In this document: positions 12,242-23,486 of the stretch, one piece after another
How the letters are laid out: each line of letters begins with the position of its first letter
Position numbering within the stretch: the first letter of the stretch is position 1
Assembly (NCBI GenBank): GCA_023014365.1
Contig: JAEBUN010000001.1
Span: 868,001 to 932,000, forward strand
Length of the DNA stretch: 64,000 nt
Reading direction: 5' to 3'
From: Lepiota brunneoincarnata
Lineage: Eukaryota; Basidiomycota; Agaricomycetes; Agaricales; Agaricaceae
The notes under the pieces: model-generated
What the model was told of the DNA's origin: nothing
The model's input: the letters and a program-made list of their open reading frames with translations, nothing else
The model's database searches: none
Program-made: the position numbers and the translations under genes

Positions 12242-12484
12242 AGATTCAATTCCGTGTAGTGAGAAATTATTCCTTGGTTAGACCCGAAGATTTTAGTAAA
12301 TGTGTTAACACTGATGCGCCTGGGTTCCATCCTAGGTTGTCTGACTTCAGTGTGTTTTCCTTGTGAGGCTGGAGCTGGTCTGACGAAAGATCACTAGCAC
12401 AGCTCAAAAAGTCCTAGCTTGACAGGGTAAGAGTACAGGACAGGGATCATGGAAACACAAAAAATCAAGACAACACGGCTATGC

Positions 12485-12700
12485 TCAGGAGCCACAATTG
12501 CAGTTTTCCGGTGTACACTCAGAGCTGAAAAAAGTGTATCTAAATATGTGCACATGAAGGCCTAATAGGATAAGGGTAAGATGCGGCTCACCCTTCGCCG
12601 CAGCCGCGTCCAAGTCTTCCTCAATGCTGGTCGACGATAATGTCAGTGACCTGTAGATCCTTGTTAGTGGTGTTATGGGAGCTGGGCATAAGGTGAACGT
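12485..12700 (-). pseudogene. Metallothionein, decayed copy
   Basis: This aligns with the intact gene at 58126..58404. The stretch matching ACTGAATCTATCGTCGACC is present (ACTGACATTATCGTCGACC), but the following Cys-rich codons are replaced and a TGA follows (GACCAGCATTGA). The intron is kept (GTGAGCC...TTTCAG). The last exon retains only the final CTPENCNCGS unit and has lost the other CxC repeats. The start position homologous to ATGCACACC reads ACGTTCACC. Start, exon 1 and most of exon 2 are therefore destroyed. It sits directly 3' of P450 copy B, as the intact gene sits 3' of copy F. Confidence 0.82.
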
Positions 12701-13249
12701 ATTGATTCGTTGACCTTTTTGATGGTGGAGTTTGTTATCAAAGGAATTGGGAATTCTGGCGTCCTGACACCCAGACGCCTTCGTATTTATGGATGCTTGC
12801 CAGTGTCGATGTTTTCCACTAGGGAGGGTTTTTACATCTTGACCATGCCTTCTGTTAGGATATTTGGAGATCCCAACCATCCAAGAAATAGCTCAAGCCG
12901 TGTGATTGATCGTGATTGGCTACTCACCATAAACGCATACCGTGGACACATATTCCAAACTCATGATCTCAAGCGTTGGACAAGCGAGATAGTAGCAGAT
13001 GTAAGATGGATCGTGGTCCTACTCCGAGAAATGATGATTGCCCTCGGGCAGTTGCATACAATTACCATAGTATGTCCATGCACGCAATCAGACCTCATCT
13101 CGCAATACAGTCACTCCTCGTTTCAACATGAGGGTCCCACCATATCTTTGACAGATCGGAGAATATATGTTAGTTATTATTTATTGCCCTGCAGCGTGTG
13201 GGCTTTTGACGAGTGGCCAAGGAGTCATGCATGAAGGCTAAGGTCTTAA
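12701..13249. other. Metallothionein upstream region (copy)
   Basis: About 12715-12910 is similar to 58405-58630, the upstream region of the intact metallothionein (shared GGAGTTTGTTATCAAAGGAATTGG-type sequence). The rest holds nothing recognised. Confidence 0.45.
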
Positions 13250-13571
13250 AGCCTCCTTGCAAAGATCAACTGTATGCATTAATCGTCCCCTGTCTAATCT
13301 CAGCTACAGGGTCTTCATCAACAACCTATCCTACAGGAACACATTTTCCTTCCCCACACAATTCTGTATCTGCATTATTTGGCTTGAGAAGCAATTCGGT
13401 GAGCTCAGGCCAGATCTCTGTGGTTGGTTTGACGGAGCGAAACCGGACTAACGAATATTTCCTTTTTACCAAGGCAAAAACCGCATTGCTACCATACCCC
13501 ATGAAAAAATATACTTCCTCTGTTTGCTTAGGCAAGTCCTCAAAATAATGGCCAGCAGAAATCCAATTCAA
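13250..13571 (-). pseudogene. Remnant of unknown 'LGY' module, copy XA (3' of NLR1)
   Basis: An open minus-strand stretch gives EEVYFFMGYGSNAVFALV, TEIWPELTELL and TELCGEGKC. The same pattern, hydrophobic then GY-x-x-NA then EIWPxLxxLL, recurs at 62541..62750, and its first half recurs at about 44690..44750 and 51630..51690. A closer sequence copy is at 19944..20400. It has no ATG here and no recognised domain. It lies just downstream of NLR1 on the same strand. It could be an exon of a neighbouring gene or an old C-terminal extension of the NLR. No function can be assigned. Confidence 0.4.
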
Positions 13572-13751
13572 GTCCTATGAGAAGGCGATCCCTATCAGCA
13601 AATACTGAATCTCGAGGCCAAACCCTACCAGAGGTTTTGCACTGGACCCTGCACTTTCTATGAGTAGGCCATCGGATTTACTCGTGCTGCGAGTTCTGAC
13701 CAAATCGCGGAGAGACTACGCCCCCTAATGTGAGCACCCTGGTTTGAGTGA

Positions 13752-15760
13752 TTATATAACAGGCCATACCGGTACCGTTAGTGACCAGTGTATGAAATAA
13801 GGAATAATGCGATACATCCATGCAAGTATTGTGGCGGTCCGGAGAAAGCAGAGGGAATTGTAGTCAAAGACGCGAAGCAGGTGAATCAGCTCTTCATGAT
13901 AACCATCCCCGGCATGTAACCAACGGACGCTAAAGATGTGGCCAGTCGCGTACTCAACCAAGTCTCTGGCCACCTCCAGGTTTGAGTATGGATCTGAGAG
14001 GGTCCATGTGAGATGCTTGCTCAGCATCTGACTGGCATGAAATTCGGTCATCCTGGGGATCGGGTGTTCTGGATTGGGTAAGGAATTGGTGAATGCGCCT
14101 GTACACGAAGCAAAGAATGTCACAGCCGAGCCGATGACACGCAAACTCAATTTCTGCGCCTCGCCAGTCCGTCGAAAGTAAGGGGGTAGCATGACGCAGT
14201 ATCGGCCAGAACGAGCAGGCTGAGCAAGGAAATCACCAAATGATGCGTGGTAAAATCGTAGGGGCCACTCGGCAGCATCGCTGGGTGAAGGTATATCTAG
14301 GACAGAATGGAGTTTGCGCAGTGCAGTGTAGAAATCACTCCGGGTAATGCCAAGAAGGTTGGAGAGTAACAGCGGTGTGTGGGGGGAAATGGCCGAATCA
14401 TACACAATGAGTTTGAGTAACCGATATGTGACCGGCCAAATCTCGTCGGGTACTTCAGAGAGGATCCGCATGTAGAGATCATCAAGCCCCTCCATCGGAC
14501 TGCGCTGTCCAAATACATGAGAGCGTCCAATGGCCCCCAATACATCGACGAGACGAGTGTTAGGCTGCCCAAACTCCGGATCTTCAATGTATTTGAGGAT
14601 CGTAATAGCAAATATGAAAAGCCCTGAGGCCTCTTCGATAATGCGCATAATCTCATTCTCCGATGGCCATGAGCCATCACTAGTTTCCACCACACAATCC
14701 CTGTAACTCTCATGTATCTCCCTGAAGCGTGCCCGAATAAATCGCGCATTGTCATCCCGAGACTCTTCTGTGTCGACCGCCAGCTCCTCCCTCCAACACT
14801 GTATCACAAAGTCTGGTCTGGACAGTGTCAGCATGGAGTGTGGTTCTGGTCGGCTGCATATCATCCAGATAATGGGAATAGATGTCTGGGAGAGGATGAG
14901 ATTGTTGATCAGTTCGACAATGTCGAGCTGCGCCTGTTGCCCATTGCATTCGTCTAGACCATCCAAGATGACCAAGTACTTCGGGTGACTGGGCAATGCG
15001 CTCAACGGTTCTATGATCAGGCGCTTGAATTGGATAGGGGGAGCCTTGTTCAACAAGTCAGGATCTCTAGCCAATTGCCGTGCAATGTGTGGTAAGTATT
15101 GGGGGATGCGGACGGCGAGTTGGTATGCGAGGGTGATGAAGACGGATTGAGGATTGTTTCGTCCAGCCGTCTTGGAGAAGAAGAACGCAGCTCCCAAACG
15201 ATTTTGTTCTGCAGCGTACTCGGCAAGTGTCTGTGCGACGGCAGATTTGCCGACCCCAGCGGGCCCATGAAGCCACAGGATGTCCCAGGTACGTTGGTCG
15301 TCATGAAGCCAATTCCGGGCCTTGGAAGTGAGGGATTTACGTGTTCCTGGATAGCATTTTGGTGGGGGATGGCGAGCAGATGAGTCGATGTCTGCGCCTG
15401 GGGCCATTTCACGAGCGAGAGCCTCGAGGACTAAGGGAATTGATCCCTGGATGAGTATATCTCTTGGTTGGGGTGGGACGAAAGTCTTACCGGGCTTCCC
15501 TTGGTCTATGTAGTTTATGTTCTCGATCGTGCTGGATTTGTTGATCACGGTTATAGATTGGTCGTTATTCGAGATAGATTGTCCAATCATGGATACAGCT
15601 CCCCTGAACTCTGGATGACTCGCATTTTGAAAGAACCTGGGCCCAGTATCTGTCGCGAATTCATTGAAGTGGCCGATTGCTTAATTTATTTGCACTTACC
15701 ACCTGTAGTGTGCCTGGATTTCTTCCTCCGACCCAACAAACGATCCAGTAGTAGCGGCAT
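13752..15760 (-). CDS. NACHT-domain NLR protein (NLR1, intact)
   Basis: This is a STAND-class NTPase of the fungal NLR type, expected to act in non-self recognition or programmed cell death. Exon 15700..15760 starts MPLLLDRLLGRRKK. A 50-base intron follows, then one long exon, 13752..15649; the total is about 652 aa. P-loop GPAGVGKS is at residues 149-156 and Walker B LVILDGLDE at 246-254, with CSRPEPH after it. An N/Q/S/T/I-rich stretch around residues 41-70 (QSISNNDQSITV...) precedes NACHT. The C-terminal half carries the winged-helix-like RILSEVPxxIWPVTYRLLK block. The protein ends without WD40, ankyrin or TPR repeats, so it is a short NACHT protein. The upstream ATG was chosen because it joins RRKKSRHTTG to DTGPRFFQNAS in frame. 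Confidence 0.88.
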
Positions 15761-16308
15761 TCGCGCAGATTACCTTTTTCTCGCTCTGATGCAGGGGTAA
15801 TAGCGAGCAGGCGGTTATGGTGGGAAGGGTCAATGATTGCTGTACGGGTGTTTGCTTCAATGCCCACGGTCAGCCGGGCATCTGGCTCATGCCTCGCAGA
15901 GACTAGGGCAGACATGTGACAGGTCACATGCACATCACTCGCGTTAAGAAAACCCTTTATACCTTCCTTTCGTACATATCCTCCTCTTTCGCTCACCAGG
16001 CTTCAAATTTCGCGTATATACCACGCAATATCTAACATCCTTCCAAAACCCACCCACCCATACCCTTTATGTCCTTCCTTCCCTCACTTCCCCACTACTG
16101 GAGTTGGTTACAGGTGCAATTGAGAGGTGCACGGTCCTGGGTGACCCGACCGTGCTTCCTCCTCGGCCTCACCACCCAGGGTCGGCGGGGCTCGGGGAAA
16201 GCCCTGTCCCCCTTCTCCCAGCCTACCCAGTATCAAGTTCTACTACTCTGTGTCGCTCGTAATTGATAATTCGTATCTTATGCTACCCTGATCCCTTACA
16301 GCGCAAGA
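15761..16308. mobile_element. Short relative of the P450-B insertion
   Basis: From about 15870 to 16308 the sequence follows both ends of the 9863..11039 insertion but lacks its roughly 700-base centre. Shared blocks include CAGACATGTGAC, CGCGTATATACCACGCAATATC, GGGTGACCCGACCGTGCTTCC and the terminal GCGCAAGA. It looks like an internally deleted element or a MITE-like derivative. The segment 15761..15870 holds no recognised feature beyond the NLR1 promoter. Confidence 0.5.
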
Positions 16309-16340
16309 TACTTGCGATCTTAAGCTCCACCTTCGTTTTT

Positions 16341-16770
16341 TGGGGGGACTTATGCCGATTCCGCCCTTGCGAAGGGGCTCATCAGAGGGCTTAACCACTG
16401 CCTTGGCTTGTGTAGCGATAGAATTAGGCTACCTAACTCAGGGTGGCTGTAGGGGAGTACGAACTAAATATATCAAGTATTCTGCTGGGCCGGCTGACAA
16501 TACTGGAGTACATCCGGGGCCCCGTACAGGTAGGTAGAATAGGGGGCCTGGGCCTGGGGCATCCCTCCCACTTGGACCCTTCACAGCACAGTAGCTGATG
16601 AGCGGCCGGCCCACTGTGTAGTCTTTTGCACCATAGCTTTTTCGTCTGTCTGTCTGTAGATCCATTAGCCAAACCTCTTAGCTAAAAGTATCAGGCAGGC
16701 CATCTCCGAAGATAGGGCAGGAGGTTGCGAAAATGCGAGATCTTGGGGGATTGAATCAAGAGTTGAATCC
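16341..16770. repeat. Dispersed repeat R, copy 1
   Basis: About 430 bases match 50783..51217 with moderate divergence. Shared blocks include GGGGGGACTTATGC, GCGAAGGGGCTCATCAGAGG, CCCCGTACAGGTAGGTAG, GGCCTGGGGCATCCCTCCCA and TTTTTCGTCTGTCTGTCTG. There is no coding frame and no obvious inverted or direct terminal repeats. The class is unknown. Copy 1 abuts an orphan P450 promoter and copy 2 lies between the ABC duplicates. Confidence 0.6.
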
Positions 16771-16779
16771 ATTCTACTC

Positions 16780-17060
16780 TGGCAAAGCCAGACGCGGCTA
16801 TGGCTATGCCTCTTTTTCAGTGCCAATAGTGAGCAATACATTTTGTAGGAACACTGCCAGCTTGCATGGACGATGATCCTATTGCCCAAACACTGCATAG
16901 CAGTACCTCGCTCCATTCACTCACACTTCGCAGCTGCGCAATTCTTCTTATCAATCAACGCAGCTCTTGAGCTGCATCATTCCCCAACCCACCGGCGGTA
17001 CCGTGTTAACTACCACTCAAGAAGGATATATCAACCCTCATGAACTGGATCAACCACATT
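16780..17060 (+). pseudogene. Orphan P450 promoter and first codons (seventh P450 trace)
   Basis: The sequence follows the region directly upstream of P450 copies B and C: CAACGCAGCTCTTGAGCTGCATC, CGGTACCGTGTTAACTACCACTC, AAGAAGGATATATC, and then ATGAACTGGATCAACC (ATG 17040) against ATGAACTGGGTCAGCG in copy B. Similarity ends about 20 bases into exon 1. It is the 5' stump of another copy of this P450 family. Confidence 0.7.
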
Positions 17061-18055
17061 GTAACGTCCATCAGCCGCGGGCAGGTCGAATCAGGTCGCG
17101 CATCTGAAGACCATAATCACACCTAATCTGTTCGTGGCCCTTATGGTGCTCAAATATTTTATCACGGGTCTAAGCCCGGTAGGCTTGAAAGCGTTACTTT
17201 ATGCCGGGATATGAACAACGCTTGGGATATGTCATGCGCGAAATGCGAGTTCCGATTTTAACACTGTAATAGTGCAGGTGAATGTATGTACTTGGAGATC
17301 GCCTGCAAATCCAAGTGCGCTGGAGCGCATTCCTTCTCATGCTTAACTACCGACTGTCGAGGATGGTTCATTCAGCTCAGGGAGATCTTGCAGGCAGTGC
17401 CACCACCTGCGTTCAACCCTGCAGCCTTGGCACTTCCCAGCGTCAAACGCCATGAGTGCACAGATTTCCTGTGCCAAACAGAAGGCACATGGTGCCCGGG
17501 GTTAACTATGAATTTTTCAGTGGAAACTTGGATGCGGTGGGTTATTGCGAGAAAGGAAGTAAATGAGTTTTTCGGCAAGTGCCTCGGTCACGGGTAGGCT
17601 ATGCATGTCGAATCTTTGTCGTGTCCCATTCGAGCTGTGATATGTCAAGATGCCACCCCCGATCTCCGGTCGTCCCCTCCACGCGTTCACGGTGTCTTGC
17701 TGTTGCCGAGCAGATCGAACGGTCCACTAGTGAGAAGAGTTTGATGTTCCTTACGCTATTTGTATCCAACTTAACCACGTGTTGATTGATACACAATGGG
17801 CGTTGGGCCACCTGCCAAGGATCGATGCAGGATCAAGATGAACGGTAGTCAGATATGTGGTGGGCCGTGGCTAGATAAATGACGGTCACCTAGCTGCTTA
17901 GTGGGTCTCTGGAACTAACTCGGCACGGGCCATTGGTTAGACAAAGGTTTCTGTACGGCTCCGACTTCTACCATGCCCACCCCTCCCGTCTACGCACGTG
18001 GCGCCCATAATCAGCCATCGACAAGCTCTCGAATCATAGGCCGAGAGATATAACT
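17061..18055. other. Region upstream of the PARP gene; one weak ORF
   Basis: A plus-strand frame at 17286..17597 (103 codons) contains paired cysteines (KSKCAGAHSFSC, TTDCRGWF, HECTDFLCQTEGTWCPG). It could be an exon of an unrecognised zinc-binding protein, but there is no domain match or neighbouring exon to support it. Nothing else was seen. Confidence 0.25.
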
Positions 18056-19891
18056 ATGACAGCTGATACAGCATCCATCAGACCTCTTCTCCGGGTAGGT
18101 TTAAATTTTCTGCCTCGTTGAAGTGCTGTTGCATCAGTACCGCCACTCTTAACAGACAGCTAGAATGTGACACGGGCGGTCCTATGACGGATTTGATCAA
18201 CACCCCGCACTGTGCTGTTCGTGGTATCGGAACTACCCGGCCCACCTCTATCTGCTGTACTCATGTATTTAATCTCGAGTGCGCACTGGAGCCTTTGATT
18301 GTGGGTACAGACATATCTTCTCCACAACCGCTAACCGATTCACTACTGACATGCCTGCAGTACGTATTTTCGTGTTTTCTGGTTTTCATCGATTGATGCT
18401 TTCCCAACCGTGTAGACTTTAATTCCAACGACTCCGGGCTCCCAAATGTACAGGGATGGTAAGTGATGTCTACTCAAGATCCAGGAATCCCCTCGGTTTA
18501 AACTTTCCCTCAGCCGAAACCAGGTTCTGGCGCGAATGGAGAGGCAATAGACCCAGGCCAAGGGTTGTGGGCGTCTTCTATGTTGATCACACCCGTCATC
18601 AAGTCTGGTACAACTACGATGCATACAGGTACATTATATTACAGCTTTCGCGGTATCATATTTACTGACCGTCTTACTAACTGTATAGTAAGAGGGTTGG
18701 AAATGAGCAATACATGTGGCACGGCACTCAACGTGCGTGTCACATTGGCGACGACAATACACACATCAACGCCTGTAACTTGCCTGACTGTTCGTTTTGC
18801 CCTATTCTGCGCGCGACCCTTAATCCTCAGAGGGCAGGTAAGCGTGGATGCTTCCATTCATTTACCTGAGCACTTAACACCAATATCACTCCTAAAGCAC
18901 GAGGCTCTATGTTTGGGTATGGAGCCTACGTGGCCCCCAACTCCAATAGTAAGCAGTGTGGGTTCATGAGTTCGAGTAGTTAAGGTTGTTTGACAGATTC
19001 CGTCAATCGGCACTACCTGAGCAACGCACGCAATCAATCACGAAATTTGGTTTTGATGCGCTGCTCCGTGGCTGTTGGCAGGACAAGGTTGGCTCATCAT
19101 CCCATGCATCGCATAACGGAAGCCGCCCGCTGGATATGACTTCCGCAAGTCCAATTCCGATTTCTCATGTAACTCTACTGACTCAACCCAGGTTACTGGG
19201 GCGACAAGGGAGCAAGGCGGAACTTTGCGTTATTCCGAGACAGTCGTATACACGAGGGATGCTATCCTCCCAGTTGAAGTTATTGTCCTGCGCTATCACA
19301 ATGGTAAACGACATCATCTTTCAGTTTACCCATCATCTTGGTTCTAAATCCTTGCCCATCAGCCGGTCAAGACGCCTGGCCAACGAATCATAATCCCAGG
19401 CCCGATCCGTATACTGGCTTCACGAGGCGGCTCACTAACCTCAGAGATGCTGGTGAGTAATAGAAGGTATTCAACATTGCTCCTCGTTTATCCTATTTGA
19501 CTCGTAGACTGGAACAAGTATCCCGAAGCCATACGCGACACTTATAAGGGTGAACAACTCTGGACGGATGGGATTCGACTACCAGCTGGGACAATCCGTA
19601 AGAGTCATATTTATGCAAGGAATTATAACATTTCGGCTGATACCTGTGGTCAGCTTCGCTGCCCAGAGCACGAGCATACAGAGTAGTGAGGCGACGTCCC
19701 AATTCGAGCTCCCGGGGAGCTGTAGTCGCAGAAGGCTGTAAGTGCATTTCTCTACTTGTTCAGTGGGCCTGAAATAATGATGGTTCCTTGCTGCCAGATG
19801 CGACAGCAGGTACGCAAATTTCTATCCGAGCATCGGAACATGCTTTTGCTGACAAATACCCCCAGACCCATTCTACTTTAGGTTAGAGTAA
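18056..19891 (+). CDS. PARP catalytic-domain protein
   Basis: This is a probable ADP-ribosyltransferase using NAD+. The 5' exons (18056..18094, 18160..18363, 18416..18458, 18514..18628, 18689..18837, 18898..18948, 18997..19087) join in frame and give GVFYVDHTRHQVWYNYDAY, then MWHGTQRACHIGDD, CNLPDCSFCPILRATL and RGSMFGYGAYVAPNSN. These match the HGT, CxxCxLCxI and GxGIYTSxxSS core of fungal PARP-like proteins. Later exons give RNLVLMRCSVAVGR, PPAGYD and LRYSETVVYTRDAI (the YDExVVYxxDAI block), and a tail ending ...DPFYFRLE with TAA at 19889..19891. The H-Y-E catalytic set is visible (WHGT, GAY, SET). The junction between 19087 and 19125 has no clean splice solution in frame, so a small indel or unusual intron lies there. 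The N-terminal part has no recognised domain. Confidence 0.78.
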
Positions 19892-19943
19892 GGACTGGTC
19901 CTTTCGTTCTTCTCTCTTGCATTAGTATGCTTGAAATATATGC

Positions 19944-20400
19944 TTGTCCTATGCCACCGTATCTTTAACAGACCGCAGAATATATATTGGTTATTACTCG
20001 CAACCCCGTATTGCGACGGGTGTTCGACGAGCGGCCAAGAGGTTACGCATGAGGGTTAAGGCCCTAGGGTGCCCTGCAAGGTTCCACTGTGCTTGCGCAT
20101 TAATTGTCCCGTCTAATCTCATCTACAGGGCCTTCATCAGTGGCCCAGCTTGCAGGAATACATTTTCCTTCCCCACAACATTCTGTATTTGCGTTATTTG
20201 GCTCGATAAGCAATCCAGTGAGCTCGAACCAGATCTCTATGACCGATTTGATGGAGTGAAACTCGACTGACGGGTAGTCCCATTTTTGCCAGGGCAGGGG
20301 CCGTGTTTCTAGTCATGCCCAACGAGGAAATATACTTGCTCTGTCTGCTCAGGCGGGTCACAAGAATTATAATTAGCAGAAATCCAATTCAAGGTCCTAT
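19944..20400 (-). pseudogene. Remnant of 'LGY' module, copy XB
   Basis: This is similar at the DNA level to 13250..13571. The minus strand still reads EIWFELTGLLIEPNN and ECCGEGKCIP, but the preceding GY-xx-NA part is interrupted by stops. No NLR adjoins this copy. Confidence 0.4.
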
Positions 20401-20430
20401 GAAAAGGCGATCCGTATCAGAACACAATTA

Positions 20431-20647
20431 TGGAGGTGGATGAGTGGTTGCAGGTGTGGCCACCACTCGTCACCTAGTAGTCATGTGACGAACCCGGATC
20501 AAAAAAACTCGAAGCGCCCGATTTAAGGCAGGCCCCCCGTTCCACCTCCGTCCTTGCTCATTCAACTATTTTCTCTCCATTCCCATTCTTTTCCCTAAGC
20601 ACCATCGTAGAGTAAAATTTCTCCTTTATTATGGGTCTCTCTATGCC
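20431..20647 (+). mobile_element. LTR fragment
   Basis: It begins TGGAGGTGGATGAGTGG and runs through CCACTCGTCACC, GTGACGAACCCGGATC and AGAGTAAAATTTCTCC to CTCTCTATGCC. These blocks occur in the same order in the minus strand of the solo LTR at 49026..49719. Only about a third of that LTR remains, with internal deletions. It separates remnant XB from epsin copy 2. Confidence 0.65.
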
Positions 20648-20732
20648 ATTCCGGACTTGATGCCGACTCTTGCAGAAGTATATTTCCAGAAGCGTTCGGG
20701 CGAAGAGGTTGAACTGACAGCCCTGCAAAGTG

Positions 20733-22156
20733 CTATTCCTTTGGCTGTCGGCTTGCAGCGAAAGAGTACTTGAAGAAGTAGAGGTTATTGTGGGTTATTT
20801 GTTCCGCGAAAGTATACATTGACCTTATGCGCGCAAAGGTCGAGTTGCAGTTGTCTGTTTCACAGGCACTGGCGCTATGTCTCAAGGTGATAAAAAGGGT
20901 TTCGAGGCACCTTACGGATATACAAAAGGTCACTATTGCTGTAAGAGTTGATATGAGAATACAAGATTGCCTGTACTTCTCTTTGTCCCTCTCACCCCCA
21001 CCCTCCTGTTTCCTGTTCTCACTCCCTTTCGCCTCCTTGCCCCTGCTCCTGGTCCATTCTGCTTTCAATGTCGCCCCTGCCCTCCCTCTGCAGTTCCCTA
21101 AGCGGATCAAAATTCACCAAGTTTGGCGGGATAAGCGGAAGTTGTGACAGACCACGGGAGATGCAGGTTGAGGAAACACAGGATGAGAAATATGGCAATC
21201 TCAAAGAAAGTGCAACATACCAGAACAGCCTCTTGGTCAAATTGTTGCTTATAGGAATTGAACGACGTAGACTGGGGCTCGAGCGGTGGATTGTGAAGGG
21301 GCAGATGGAGGCTGTAGTTGGAATGCCATTCCAAATGGTGCAGGGAGGAAGAACGGGGAGCGATTGTTGTCATTGCGACTTGTGGGCGCCGACTGGTCGG
21401 CTACCCGCAAGCCAGAGATAAGAGAAGGACGCACAAATGTCGTTGACCATCGGATGACGCCTGGTGCGTCTAAATCCTTCGCGGCGTGTGGCCCCCCGCC
21501 ACACTCTTTCTCTCGCAGCCTGCTGTTCCAAAGCGAACGTTTTCTTTGATTCCTTGATCGCCTTTCTCAATTCTTCAACCGCCTCGTCTTTATCTCCTGT
21601 TCTTCCGCCATGGAGGTCGGCGATCTCTCAACACCCTCGATGCTACCACCATGGTTAACATCAGAAGTGTCACCGACACCATGGTCTCTACTACTGCTAG
21701 GCCGGGGCATGCGACTCTGCACCGAACCATGGGCTCTTCGTTTTTGGGGAAGCCCTATTTCGTCGCCTAAGAGTTTCGCCACGTCTTGGGCCTTTTGTCG
21801 GACATGAACAACTTGGTCTTTGCCGGCTTTGTCCACGCATTGGAATTCCTTGAGAGTATTAATGATGTATTTGTTGTCCCTGAAGAAAATGACTTTCGAA
21901 ACCTTGAAGAAGGCAGCAGTAAACCACAGTGAGACACTGATAATAGGTCAACTATTGGTAAGCAGACACTCGAGCACACCAACAAGCAACACGCAGCTGA
22001 TTATCCGTCAACTGAGCAATCTCGTACATCTCCGCGTCGGAAGGCCACCCGTCATCATTGGAAGTGATATCGTGAACTTTGGCTTGGGTTTTCGAGTATC
22101 CCTTCGCATATTTCCTCGCAATATTAAACGCAGTCCCCGCCCAAGTCCGTTGCCAT
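20733..22156 (-). pseudogene. Epsin-like ENTH-domain gene, copy 2 (exon deleted)
   Basis: This is a paralogue of 2690..4231. The start ATGGCAACGG is at 22156. One extra G in the next codons (GGGCGGGG) shifts the frame; after it ARKYAKGYSKTQAKVHDITS and EMYEIAQLT follow. The exon that in copy 1 encodes NDFVEVMDI...NWRI is absent: the first intron runs directly into CAGTGTCTCACTGTGG of the following exon. Downstream, FRDNKYIINTLKEFQ, GKDQVVHVRQKAQDVAKLL, a UIM-like AIKESKKTFALEQ, FNSYKQQFDQE and GEFDPLREL (DPF-like) remain. After about 20900 the copies differ. Loss of part of ENTH should abolish lipid binding. Confidence 0.78.
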
Positions 22157-23486
22157 CGTCGAATTTCGTGACCAATGAATGCAGAAAAGACCAGGAGAAT
22201 GAGAGATATCGGAGGCTGTCGGGAGCCACGCAAGGAATCTGCAGAGGCCGCATTCAATAACACAAACCCGGACAGCGTTGATTGTGGCTGTGCCACCGCC
22301 GTTACGTCTAACACAAGTTTGCACGCTATGGGAGAGACGGGGTATAAGTAGTAATAAGATTCAAATGGTCATGCTCATGGTCTAGGAATCTGTATTCGAG
22401 AAGCAGTGAGTACTTGAGTGGGCGAATACTCGAGACCTGGCGGCTTGGACTTGAGCGAAGCCACGTAAACCCACTCACCTACAGTGGAGGAAATAGTGAA
22501 AGCCAAACCGCCTAGGCCTGAGCGACGATGCAGGCCAACCTTGGAGTCCGAAGTGGCTCTAACCATTGCTAGAGTATAGGTGGAGAGCAAAACCATGCCG
22601 GAATTAGCGATTCCGGAAAATCGACGGAATGCCAACCACCAGTGCGGCGGTGTACCTGACGGCCTCATGGAGGCCATGTTGTAGGTAGACTATATACACA
22701 CATAGTTTACCAGTAGATACCTTGTCCGTTTACCCTTCTTTCCCTCTCGTCGCCCCGCTGTTGTTGTCTCTCATGAATACGCGCCGCCGTTGTCATCCAC
22801 CTTCTTGAGCCGATTTCGACCTTGCAAGCGCTCTAAATATGCTACAGGGACTTTGTTCCATACATACAGACGTCCCCCAATACATACGATACCTTGCACT
22901 CCCCTGTTTTGTTCCAAACATTTACTGTACACGGACATACTACAGCCTCTTGTGTATATATACTTTTTTTCCGTTGGGGGGCCGACAATTATATTAAGAA
23001 ATTCAGACAAATTTCTCAAGGACCTGCCCTATGACTGTATATATTGTTTCCTGAAAGGGGACGGCAATGGTGCGCAGTAACGCCGAAACCCCAATCAACT
23101 GACTCTAGCTGCCACTCCCGGGCCAGAGACCTAATAATCACTATGTAAGCGGTATGAGTCATAGCCCTTCCCGCCCCTGCGGGTCCAGGCGCAACAGGCG
23201 CGCCGAACTTAGCGCTGGATCCACATCTCTGCTTCAACGCCGACGGCGAACAGCTACGGAACTGCTCGCCGGCCCTGCTTGAAGATCTTATAACACTGGA
23301 TGACGGAGGACAAAGCAAATCCTGCGCTCCATTCACTGACACTCCCACAGCTGCGCGATTCCTATCAATCAACGCAGCTGTAGAGCGGCATCAATCCCCA
23401 ACCCCCAGCGGTACCGTACTAACTGCTACCTAAGAAGGATATATAACCCCAGTGGAGCATTGCTACCAACCAATCTCTCAACCCTC
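22157..23486. other. Shared upstream region between epsin copy 2 and P450 copy C
   Basis: No gene was seen. Parts match 4480-5340 (the copy A interval) and the promoter region of copies B and A, including GGATATATAACCCCAGTGG near 23438. Confidence 0.5.

Noticed and set aside
22375..22677. 100-codon minus-strand frame between epsin 2 and P450-C
   Set aside because: The corresponding intergenic sequence at 4480-4690 does not keep the frame, so it is not conserved as protein.
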